From positions 62,001 through 126,000 of the forward strand of contig NZ_JAIXSL010000005.1 of the NCBI RefSeq assembly GCF_027484705.1: 64,000 bases of DNA. The letters run 5' to 3'. The position numbers and the translations under genes were made by a program. Below the pieces are notes generated by a model. It had not been told where the DNA came from. It saw nothing but the letters and a program-made list of their open reading frames with translations, and did no database searches. Origin of the DNA: Flavobacterium sp. (lineage in GTDB: Bacteria > Bacteroidota > Bacteroidia > Flavobacteriales > Flavobacteriaceae). Below, piece after piece: positions 52,968 through 60,121 of the stretch (position 1 is its first letter; each line of letters begins with the position of its first letter).

Positions 52968-54086
52968 TTAATTGTTGAGCATCACCGGCATCACGAGCAT
53001 CGTTACGGTTTCTCCGTCTTCCAAGCCGTCAACAGGCGTAAGGATTCCGGCGCGGTTTGGCAACGACATTTCGAGCATAATCATATCCGATTGTAAGTTC
53101 GTCAACATTTCTGTAAGAAAACGCGAGTTGAATCCAATTTGCATATCATCGCCTTGGTAATCACAAGTCAATCTTTCTTCTGCTTTGTTCGAGTAATCGA
53201 TATCTTCAGCGGAAATGTTGAGTTCTGCTCCGGCAATCTTTAATCTGATTTGGTGTGTTGTTTTGTTCGAGAAAATCGCCACACGACGCACAGAATTCAA
53301 AAACTGTGTTCTGTCAATCATCAGTTTGTTTGGATTTTCCTTTGGAATAACGGCTTCGTAATTCGGATATTTTCCGTCAATCAAGCGGCACATCAACACA
53401 TAATTGTCAAAAGAGAAGGTCGCATTCGAATCGTTGTATTCAATTTTGATTTCAGCATCAGAAGTTCCTAAAATACTTTTAAGAATATTCAATGGTTTTT
53501 TCGGCATAATGAAATCAGCAACTTGTGAAGCTATCACATCAGTTCTTGCATATTTCACCAATTTGTGTGCGTCTGTCGCTACGAAAATCAAACCTTCCGG
53601 TGAGAATTGGAAAAACACACCCGACATTACCGGACGCAAATCATCGTTTCCGGCCGCGAAAATCGTTTTGCTGATCGCGGTCGCCAACACATCGGCTGGC
53701 ACCAAAGTCGTTGACGGATTGTCAAGATTCACAGATTTTGGAAATTCTTCTCCCGGAGCATAAGCCAAAGCATATTTTCCAGAATTGGAACTAATTTCTA
53801 TCGTGCTGTTTTCCTCAACGGTAAACGTCAATGGTTGCTCTGGAAACGTTTTCAAAATCTCGAGCAATAATTTCGCTGGAACCGCCACGCTGCCTTTGCT
53901 TGTCGAATCGATTTCTAAGGTCGCTGACATCGTGGTTTCCAAATCAGAAGCAGAAACGGTTAGTGTTTTGCTGTCCAATTCGAATAAGAAATTATCTAAA
54001 ATGGGTAAAGTATTGCTGCTGTTGATGACACTTCCCAATACTTGAAGTTGTTTTAATAAGTACGAACTCGATACTATAAATTTCAT
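52968..54086 (-). CDS. dnaN: DNA polymerase III sliding clamp (beta subunit)
   Basis: 372-residue clamp that tethers DNA polymerase III and binds many replication and repair factors. Three clamp domains are seen, with SSYLLKQLQVLGSVI at the N-terminus, the linker regions near residues 120 and 245, and the C-terminal PVDGLEDGETVTMLVMPVML (shown in part). Typical family length. It is not next to dnaA, as is common in Bacteroidota. It has its own promoter and terminator. Confidence 0.95.
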   Translation of the reverse strand: MKFIVSSSYLLKQLQVLGSVINSSNTLPILDNFLFELDSKTLTVSASDLETTMSATLEIDSTSKGSVAVPAKLLLEILKTFPEQPLTFTVEENSTIEISSNSGKYALAYAPGEEFPKSVNLDNPSTTLVPADVLATAISKTIFAAGNDDLRPVMSGVFFQFSPEGLIFVATDAHKLVKYARTDVIASQVADFIMPKKPLNILKSILGTSDAEIKIEYNDSNATFSFDNYVLMCRLIDGKYPNYEAVIPKENPNKLMIDRTQFLNSVRRVAIFSNKTTHQIRLKIAGAELNISAEDIDYSNKAEERLTCDYQGDDMQIGFNSRFLTEMLTNLQSDMIMLEMSLPNRAGILTPVDGLEDGETVTMLVMPVMLNN

Positions 54087-54106
54087 TTGCTCTTAATTTT
54101 TTGATC

Positions 54107-54134
54107 GGATGTTTTTAAAGTCTCTAGAACATCC
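54107..54134 (-). other. Leader hairpin of dnaN
   Basis: GGATGTT at 54107-54113 and AACATCC at 54128-54134, 14-nt loop, lie between the -7 box and the start codon, so they would form at the 5' end of the dnaN message. The stem is short; function unknown. Confidence 0.4.
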
Positions 54135-54140
54135 ATTTTA

Positions 54141-54148
54141 CAAATATA
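54141..54148 (-). promoter_or_regulatory. -7 box of dnaN
   Basis: Plus-strand CAAATATA is TATATTTG on the minus strand, 54 bp before the dnaN start. Confidence 0.5.
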
Positions 54149-54186
54149 TCCTAAACTCCTAAATAACAAAAAGAATTTTATTAACA

Positions 54187-55872
54187 TTAGCGGCCGTAGC
54201 GTCTTTTTCTGAGAAATGTGAACACGAATCCGAAAATCGCGAGCACCACTATTGGAAGTCCGACAGTTATCCATTGCGTCCGCGTGTAATTGCTGTAGAC
54301 TTTTTCCTTGTCAAGCAGCGGCAGGTTGACTTCCTTGCTGCGAATGTTAATAAGTCCGGTGTCGTCTAGCAGGTAATTCACGCAATTCATCATGAATTCC
54401 TTGTTGCCGTAGAGTTTGTTCGTCCATTTGTCGTAGCCTAATTCTAAAGGCTGGAAGTTTTTGTCAAGTTGGTTCCGGACTAAATCGCCATCGGAAATCA
54501 CGATCATTTTGTTGTCTTTTCCGACAGGCATGAAGGTTTTTTCGTTGAAAGGCATGACGCGATTCTCATAAACCGAATGGAATTTCCCTTCAAGCAAAAC
54601 CGCCAAAGGAATGTTGCCCGTGTTTTTGAAATCGCTTTGTTCCGGACGTTCCGAAACCATATTCAGATTGACTTCGACCGGCGCGCCGACCAATTTCGAA
54701 TAAGGCGAAGATTTTAGTAAAACCGTTTTCTTGATGCCGTTTTTAAGCGTATCCATACCATTGGCGAACTCAAATTTAAGCGCATCGACATTGGTCACAA
54801 TCGGGTTTTTCGAAGCCGGATAAACCAAAGGCGAATAAAACCAAGGATATTGAGTGTATTGCGTCGCGCTGCCTTGTTCACCCGTAGCCAAAGCAATCGG
54901 TGTGGCCATGACATCTTTAACCAAAGTAGGGTTGATGCGCACGCCGTATTTGAAGAACATATCGTTCAGGTTCAGATCGAATGGAAATGCTAAAGTTGCG
55001 CCCGAATCGTTATACAAACTGTCCATTTCAATGTTGACTTGGTCTACTAACCATAAGGTTTTTCCGCCATTCATGACGAATTGGTCTAAGACTAATTTTT
55101 CTTCGTCAGTAAATTTTTCGGTAGGTTTGGCGATGATGGCCAAATCGTATTTCTTGAGATAATTCAGACTTTCATTAGGTTTTTTAGCGACTGAATCTAA
55201 GGTGAATGTTCCGATGAAATAATTCTCGCGAACCTGTTTGATGAAATCCGCCAACAGCAAATCGTGCATTTCGCCATTGCCTTTGATTACGGCGACTTTT
55301 TTCTCTTTGGCTTTCGCTATCGTATTGAACGCATTCGCAAAAGCATATTCAAGATGCTGCACCGAACTCACAACTTTCTCCGCCGTAGAAGCGCCCATAA
55401 TGTTTTTGAGTAAAGGCACCTTGGTACTTTTACCGTGATAAGTTGCAATCGCCCAAGGGAAAACGACTTCCTGGGTTTGTTTGCCTTTATCGTCAACGGT
55501 AACGTTTACGGGTGTTAGACCACGTTCTATGAAAGATTGCATAATCGTGTCGCGTTCTTCGTCGTTTTCAATCGGATTGACAAACTGGAACGTGATATTT
55601 TTGTTGTAAGCTTTGAATTCCTCTAAAATCTGTTGCGTTTCAGTTTGTAGTTTTTTGAATTCACCCGGAAACTGACCTTTTAAAAACACATCGATGATCA
55701 GCGGTTCTTTGACTTCTTTGAGGATATTCAATGAGGTTTTCGAAAGTGTGTATCGATGATCCTGCGTCAAATCGAAACGATAGAAAAACTTGCTGCCAAT
55801 GCCATTGAGGATCAGCAAAAAAGCAATCGTGAACAATACGGTTTTGATGTTTTTATTTTTTACTGGCACCAT
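54187..55872 (-). CDS. gldG: Gliding-motility ABC transporter substrate-binding protein GldG
   Basis: 561 residues. N-terminal membrane helix (about 9-27), then a large periplasmic domain (YRFDLTQDHRYTLS, FLKGQFPGEFKKLQ) and a C-terminal helix (about 532-555) before a basic tail RKRRYGR. In Flavobacterium johnsoniae GldA, GldF and GldG form an ABC transporter required for gliding. Its start ATG shares a base with the gldF stop (TAATG type), so the two are coupled. gldA is not in the window. Confidence 0.93.
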   Translation of the reverse strand: MVPVKNKNIKTVLFTIAFLLILNGIGSKFFYRFDLTQDHRYTLSKTSLNILKEVKEPLIIDVFLKGQFPGEFKKLQTETQQILEEFKAYNKNITFQFVNPIENDEERDTIMQSFIERGLTPVNVTVDDKGKQTQEVVFPWAIATYHGKSTKVPLLKNIMGASTAEKVVSSVQHLEYAFANAFNTIAKAKEKKVAVIKGNGEMHDLLLADFIKQVRENYFIGTFTLDSVAKKPNESLNYLKKYDLAIIAKPTEKFTDEEKLVLDQFVMNGGKTLWLVDQVNIEMDSLYNDSGATLAFPFDLNLNDMFFKYGVRINPTLVKDVMATPIALATGEQGSATQYTQYPWFYSPLVYPASKNPIVTNVDALKFEFANGMDTLKNGIKKTVLLKSSPYSKLVGAPVEVNLNMVSERPEQSDFKNTGNIPLAVLLEGKFHSVYENRVMPFNEKTFMPVGKDNKMIVISDGDLVRNQLDKNFQPLELGYDKWTNKLYGNKEFMMNCVNYLLDDTGLINIRSKEVNLPLLDKEKVYSNYTRTQWITVGLPIVVLAIFGFVFTFLRKRRYGR

Positions 55873-56597
55873 TAGTTCTTCAGCGATTTTAATTTGAAAA
55901 CAGTAAATGAGAGGAAAGCCACAGTGATGCTCAAAAAGTACATTACATCGCGGGTATCAATAACGCCGCGGCTCATGCTTTTGAAATGGTTGTCCATGCC
56001 GAATGCCGAAATTAAATTTTCAGCGTTTGGCAAATAAGTCGCCAAGCCGTCAAAAGCGAAGTATAAGAAGAAGCATAAAAAAACCGAAAGTATGAACGCT
56101 ACAATCTGGTTTTCCGAAAGCGTCGAAGTGAAAATCCCAATCGCGGAATATGATGCGATCAAAAACAACAACCCGAAATAAGAACCCATCGTGCTGCCTA
56201 AATCGATATTGCCTTCAGGCATGCCGAGTGTCGAAATCACATAAACATAAATTAAAGTTGGGATAATCGCAATCACAATCAACAACATCGCACCTAAAAA
56301 TTTTCCATTCACAATTTGCCACAGGCTCAAAGGTTTAGTCAAAAGTAATTCAAGTGTCCCTTGTTTTTTTTCATCGGAGAAACTGCGCATCGTGACGGCC
56401 GGAATCAGGAAGATCAAAATCCACGGGGCAATCGTAAAAAACGGGCTCATATCGGCAAATCCGCTGTTGAGGATGTTATAATCGCCCTCAAAAACCCAAA
56501 GGAACAAACCGTTGAGCAGCAAGAAGATCGCAATCACCAGATAACCGATTGGCGATCCGAAAAAGGATTTTATTTCACGTAAGAGTATTGCTTTCAT
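55872..56597 (-). CDS. gldF: Gliding-motility ABC transporter permease GldF
   Basis: 241-residue inner-membrane permease with six helices of ABC-2 type (SPIGYLVIAIFLLLNGLF near the N-terminus; SFSDEKKQGTLELLLTKPLS in the first cytoplasmic loop, a hallmark of the family). It pairs with GldG and the ATPase GldA. Promoter TAAATTTG lies 18 bp upstream on the minus strand. Confidence 0.93.
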   Translation of the reverse strand: MKAILLREIKSFFGSPIGYLVIAIFLLLNGLFLWVFEGDYNILNSGFADMSPFFTIAPWILIFLIPAVTMRSFSDEKKQGTLELLLTKPLSLWQIVNGKFLGAMLLIVIAIIPTLIYVYVISTLGMPEGNIDLGSTMGSYFGLLFLIASYSAIGIFTSTLSENQIVAFILSVFLCFFLYFAFDGLATYLPNAENLISAFGMDNHFKSMSRGVIDTRDVMYFLSITVAFLSFTVFKLKSLKN

Positions 56598-56614
56598 TTT
56601 TCGTTATTGAATTG

Positions 56615-56622
56615 CAAATTTA
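56615..56622 (-). promoter_or_regulatory. -7 box of gldF-gldG
   Basis: CAAATTTA on the plus strand, that is TAAATTTG on the minus strand, 18 bp before the gldF start. Confidence 0.5.
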
Positions 56623-56632
56623 ATTTTTTTTA

Positions 56633-56787
56633 GACACGCTTCGCTTAAGACACGTTACACTTAAGACCGCTTCGCTGTTGGACACCTTTCGTTATATATT
56701 CGCTTTATGTCCAAAGCCCGTAGGGCGTGTCCTGAGCGAAGCGTGTCCAAAGGTGCAGCCGTGTCTGTATAAAGGCGCAGCCGTGTC
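56633..56787. repeat. 16-bp-period GACAC repeats in inverted arrays
   Basis: GACAC-type units start at 56633, 56649, 56665 and 56681, exactly 16 bp apart (GACACGCTTCGCTTAA, GACACGTTACACTTAA, GACCGCTTCGCTGTTG, GACACC). Inverted GTGTC units start at 56727, 56743, 56761 and 56783. GACACGCTTCGCT (56633-56645) and AGCGAAGCGTGTC (56735-56747) are perfect inverted copies. The last GTGTCA includes the stop codon of the ABM gene. The block fills the gap between gldF's promoter and that gene. Confidence 0.75.
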
Positions 56788-57082
56788 ATTCTAAACTTAC
56801 CAATTTATCCACGCTCCAAGCTTCCGGTTTGTCATTGAACAGTTTTTTCGTAAATGTCCAGACGTCGTAAAACAATTCCGAACGGCGGTAATTTTCCAAA
56901 TCATCTTCGGTTTCCCAATAGCTGTAAGTGAAGAAAATACACGGATTGTGCTTGTCCTGATACAATTCCAGAAAACGGTTTCCTTTGGCATTTCGTATTT
57001 TGGTTTTCATCAATTCGAAATTGGCGAGAAAAGCCGGAATGTGCTCTTCGTGGAAACTCATTTTTACGATGCGTACGAACAT
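56786..57082 (-). CDS. ABM-fold monooxygenase-like small protein
   Basis: 98 residues, dimeric alpha-beta barrel type: VRIVKMSFHEEHIPAFLANF at the N-terminus, then CIFFTYSYWETEDDLENYRRSELF and a Trp-rich helix (VWTFTKKLF). Similar to antibiotic-biosynthesis monooxygenase (ABM) domain proteins and quinol monooxygenases. The substrate is unknown; many such proteins are stress-related housekeeping enzymes. It follows the SAM hydrolase gene after 45 bp. Confidence 0.75.
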   Translation of the reverse strand: MFVRIVKMSFHEEHIPAFLANFELMKTKIRNAKGNRFLELYQDKHNPCIFFTYSYWETEDDLENYRRSELFYDVWTFTKKLFNDKPEAWSVDKLVSLE

Positions 57083-57127
57083 TTGTGATGTGGATTTGGT
57101 TATTTGTTGATTTGGTTATTTGAATCG

Positions 57128-57976
57128 TTATAGGAAATTGATGGTGATGGTGTCGCGATAGCCCAAACCAAGTAGGCTGGAAGCGCTTCCGACACTCATC
57201 GGGTTGCTTCTGAAAATGGCGATTTCGAGATGGCCTGCTTCGTTGAAAATCGCGAGTTTATCGCCTTCGTAATTCTTCATCGGGTAATTGCCGACATTCG
57301 AAATGTCCGAATATTTCGCCCAGATGTTTTTGATCGGGATTGATCTTTTTTGGTTTTTGCCTTGCATCAGCGGTATTTCATAAGGCCTGCCTTTGGCGAC
57401 TTCGAGAAAAAGTTTCTTGGTGATGTTCGTCACGACATTGCCGAAATGATCGATATAAATTACGGAACCTTTAATGGAATTCTTATCCGAAGCCACCATA
57501 GGCTGCAATTCCGTAATCTGTTTGATGCTCGTGATTTCCTTGCCGACGACATTCAATAGTCCGCCTTTGGCTAAATGGCAAGCGACTTTCACGAACAAAT
57601 CCAAATCAGTAGCTTCTACAGGCAAACGATCGTGGATATTGATCGCGACCATTTTTTGCGGTTTGAAGTTTTGGATCAGCATGCTCAGGATTCCGTTGTC
57701 GGCACAGATGAAATAATGGTCGTTCCATTGGATGGCGATGTGCTGGTTTTCTTTATTGAGTTCGGCATCCACACCAATAAGGTGTACGGTTCCTTTGGGA
57801 AAACTCGAATAACTCGCGCCGATGATGTAGCTCGCCTCGGAAGTATTAAACAAATCGATGTCGTGCGAGATATCGATAATCACGGCTTCAGGATAATCTG
57901 TAAGGATTTTGCCTTTCAAGGCTCCCACAAAATGATCTTTCAAACCGTAATCGGTCGTCAGCGTAATTATTGACAT
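57128..57976 (-). CDS. SAM hydroxide adenosyltransferase (DUF62) family
   Basis: 282 residues. TLTTDYGLKDHFVGALKG at the N-terminus and the later IDHFGNVVTNI match the family related to fluorinase/chlorinase. Bacterial members without a halide role hydrolyse S-adenosylmethionine to adenosine and methionine. Shares a divergent promoter region with phoH. Function as a SAM hydrolase is family knowledge; nothing here indicates halogenation. Confidence 0.88.
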   Translation of the reverse strand: MSIITLTTDYGLKDHFVGALKGKILTDYPEAVIIDISHDIDLFNTSEASYIIGASYSSFPKGTVHLIGVDAELNKENQHIAIQWNDHYFICADNGILSMLIQNFKPQKMVAINIHDRLPVEATDLDLFVKVACHLAKGGLLNVVGKEITSIKQITELQPMVASDKNSIKGSVIYIDHFGNVVTNITKKLFLEVAKGRPYEIPLMQGKNQKRSIPIKNIWAKYSDISNVGNYPMKNYEGDKLAIFNEAGHLEIAIFRSNPMSVGSASSLLGLGYRDTITINFL

Positions 57977-58019
57977 AAAATTGTTTATAAATAAAAAGAG
58001 AACAGAACTAAAAACTCAG

Positions 58020-58039
58020 TAAATTTGAATGCAAAGCTA
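58020..58039. promoter_or_regulatory. Overlapping divergent -7 boxes of phoH and SAM hydrolase genes
   Basis: TAAATTTG at 58020-58027 faces phoH. CAAAGCTA at 58032-58039 is TAGCTTTG on the minus strand and faces the SAM hydrolase gene. The boxes lie 4 bp apart, so the two polymerase sites would overlap and compete. Confidence 0.5.
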
Positions 58040-58080
58040 CTAATTATAGTAACAAATTTTTAATTTAATACGACTTCCTT

Positions 58081-59031
58081 TTGAACGAAAGAATAATTGA
58101 TCTCAACGACATCGCCCCTAAAGAATTCTGGGGCGCCCAAGATTCTCATCTTGAAACCATTAAAAAGTACTATCCTAAATTAAAAATTGTAGCTCGGGGC
58201 ACGACCTTAAAGGCTTTCGGAGAAAAAGAAGTCCTCGATGAGTTTGAAGTCCGATTCAACCGCCTGATGCAGCATTTCACGCGGTACAACCGAATCGATG
58301 ATAACGTCATCGAGCGCGTGATTCAAAGCAATTCTCAGGATGAACAACGCATGCCAGACCACGACAAAATTTTAGTGCACGGAATCGGTGGAAAAATCAT
58401 CAAAGCGATGACACCCAACCAGCAATTGCTTGTCGATACGATCAACAAAAACGATATGGTTTTTGCCGTGGGTCCAGCCGGAACCGGAAAAACCTATACC
58501 GGTGTCGCACTCGCTGTAAAAGCATTGAAAGACAAAGAAGTCAAAAGAATCATTCTAACGCGTCCGGCCGTTGAAGCGGGCGAGAACCTCGGTTTCCTTC
58601 CGGGTGATATGAAAGAGAAACTAGATCCGTATATGCAACCTTTATACGATGCGTTGCGCGATATGTTGCCACCACAATCGCTTGAAGATTACATTCTCAA
58701 AGGCATCATTCAGATTGCACCGTTGGCTTTTATGCGCGGAAGAACGTTAGACAACGCTTTCGTAATACTCGATGAAGCTCAGAACACGACGCATTCGCAA
58801 ATGAAAATGTTCCTCACACGTATGGGAAAAAACGCCAAGTTCATGATTACCGGCGATCCGGGTCAGGTCGATTTGCCTCGAAGAACGATTTCGGGTTTGA
58901 AAGAAGCGTTATTAGTTCTTAAGGACATCGAAGGCATCGGCATCATTTACTTGGACGACAAAGACATTGTGCGCCACAGACTTGTGAAGAAAGTTATCGA
59001 TGCCTACAAACAAATAGAGAATACTGATTAA
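58081..59031 (+). CDS. PhoH-family ATPase
   Basis: 316 residues from a TTG start at 58081 (MNERIIDLNDIAP); no in-frame ATG lies near the family's N-terminus, so TTG is preferred. An N-terminal KH-like segment (about 30-75) precedes the PhoH ATPase domain, with Walker A GPAGTGKTYTG near residue 133, RPAVEAGENLGFLPGD and Walker B VILDEAQNT near residue 224. PhoH/PhoL proteins are P-loop ATPases linked to RNA metabolism and ribosome maturation. It is convergent with the next gene, only 7 bp away. Confidence 0.92.
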   Translation: MNERIIDLNDIAPKEFWGAQDSHLETIKKYYPKLKIVARGTTLKAFGEKEVLDEFEVRFNRLMQHFTRYNRIDDNVIERVIQSNSQDEQRMPDHDKILVHGIGGKIIKAMTPNQQLLVDTINKNDMVFAVGPAGTGKTYTGVALAVKALKDKEVKRIILTRPAVEAGENLGFLPGDMKEKLDPYMQPLYDALRDMLPPQSLEDYILKGIIQIAPLAFMRGRTLDNAFVILDEAQNTTHSQMKMFLTRMGKNAKFMITGDPGQVDLPRRTISGLKEALLVLKDIEGIGIIYLDDKDIVRHRLVKKVIDAYKQIENTD

Positions 59032-59038
59032 TTCTATA

Positions 59039-60037
59039 CTATTCAAAACATTGTAACAACCAAAACTGCAGATCGTAATAGGTCATTTTCAAAGCGCCGC
59101 CAACATTCCATCGGCGGTTTTGGTTTTCCAGTCGATTTCCGTCATAAACATAATAGTACTGATTGCCGATGCGTTGCATATCGAGCTGGTGCATGCCTGC
59201 ATTGAATTCAGGAATATCGGGTTGGTCTTTGAGGTATAACGGTTTTCTTCTACTCACTTTATAATCTCCATTTTTAAAATCAAGATTGTAAAGCGATAGT
59301 CCGTAACCATAGCCGTCAAGACAACTCTGTACCGGAAGCAATAAATCCTTACCATTTGCAAAAAAACGTCCGCCCGGCCTTGATTCACTGCCAGTAATTA
59401 CAGTATGTTTTTTGTGTGGTTTCCATCTCCCAAACAACGAGTCCGCGACAAACATTTTCATGCCGAGTTTCCCGTCATAGGCGACAAGGATGTTCAACGA
59501 ATCAGAAAGATATATCGTAGGATCCCGCAGACTGATATCGTGTATTAAAGTATCGCAAATTTTCCAGTCGAAAGGAAAATGCTGTGCCTTATACATCAGA
59601 ACCTGGTTCGATTCATGGCATTCAGGAATCATATAAAACTCCTGCTTATAACTGATTACTTGTGGATAGGATAAATGAAAAGGCTGTTTAAGTACCGTGC
59701 CATGATAATTATAGTGCACACCATCTGAAGAAGTCATTAACCCAATTACCGCTTCTCTTCGCGTTGTTAACTGGTGTTCAAAAAACAAATAAAAAGTGTC
59801 GCGCACTTTCAAAAAGAATGGATCTGCAAGAAACTTAGTTTCTCGATGGTATTGATTTAGTTTTTCGAGCGAATAAATCGCATTGGTGTGTACTGGTATA
59901 CTATCAGGGAAACTAGAAGCTTGTCCGTAGCCGACTGACCAAGGTCCCACATTTTTAATTTTAAAAGGAGTTCTGGAGTTGATGATGGCAATCAAAATCA
60001 ATCCGGATAGAGTAATAAATAGTAGCACTTTTTTCAT
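59039..60037 (-). CDS. Beta-propeller protein with GINT1-like N-domain fold
   Basis: 332 residues, N-terminal membrane anchor or uncleaved signal (about 4-20, LLFITLSGLILIAIINS). The rest resembles the N-terminal domain of glucosamine inositolphosphorylceramide transferase 1, a five-blade GH43-like propeller: FLADPFFLKVRDTFYLFFE, SYPQVISYKQEFYMIPE and DPTIYLSD are blade motifs. No glycosyltransferase domain is attached, so the catalytic role is unknown. Probably in the periplasm, anchored to the inner membrane. Confidence 0.68.
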   Translation of the reverse strand: MKKVLLFITLSGLILIAIINSRTPFKIKNVGPWSVGYGQASSFPDSIPVHTNAIYSLEKLNQYHRETKFLADPFFLKVRDTFYLFFEHQLTTRREAVIGLMTSSDGVHYNYHGTVLKQPFHLSYPQVISYKQEFYMIPECHESNQVLMYKAQHFPFDWKICDTLIHDISLRDPTIYLSDSLNILVAYDGKLGMKMFVADSLFGRWKPHKKHTVITGSESRPGGRFFANGKDLLLPVQSCLDGYGYGLSLYNLDFKNGDYKVSRRKPLYLKDQPDIPEFNAGMHQLDMQRIGNQYYYVYDGNRLENQNRRWNVGGALKMTYYDLQFWLLQCFE

Positions 60038-60121
60038 CGCAAAGAATTATCTAAAATATTTTTAGGTATTCCAGAGGACAACAGTACAAAAAAAATGTTA
60101 AATTTAAATACTTTTCTAAAA

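Noticed and set aside
56633..56787. CRISPR array
   Set aside because: The 16-bp period is too short, there are no unique spacers of equal length, the units invert half-way, and no cas gene is near.
57128..57976. Fluorinase or chlorinase
   Set aside because: The family is mostly SAM hydrolases; no halogen-metabolism genes are nearby.
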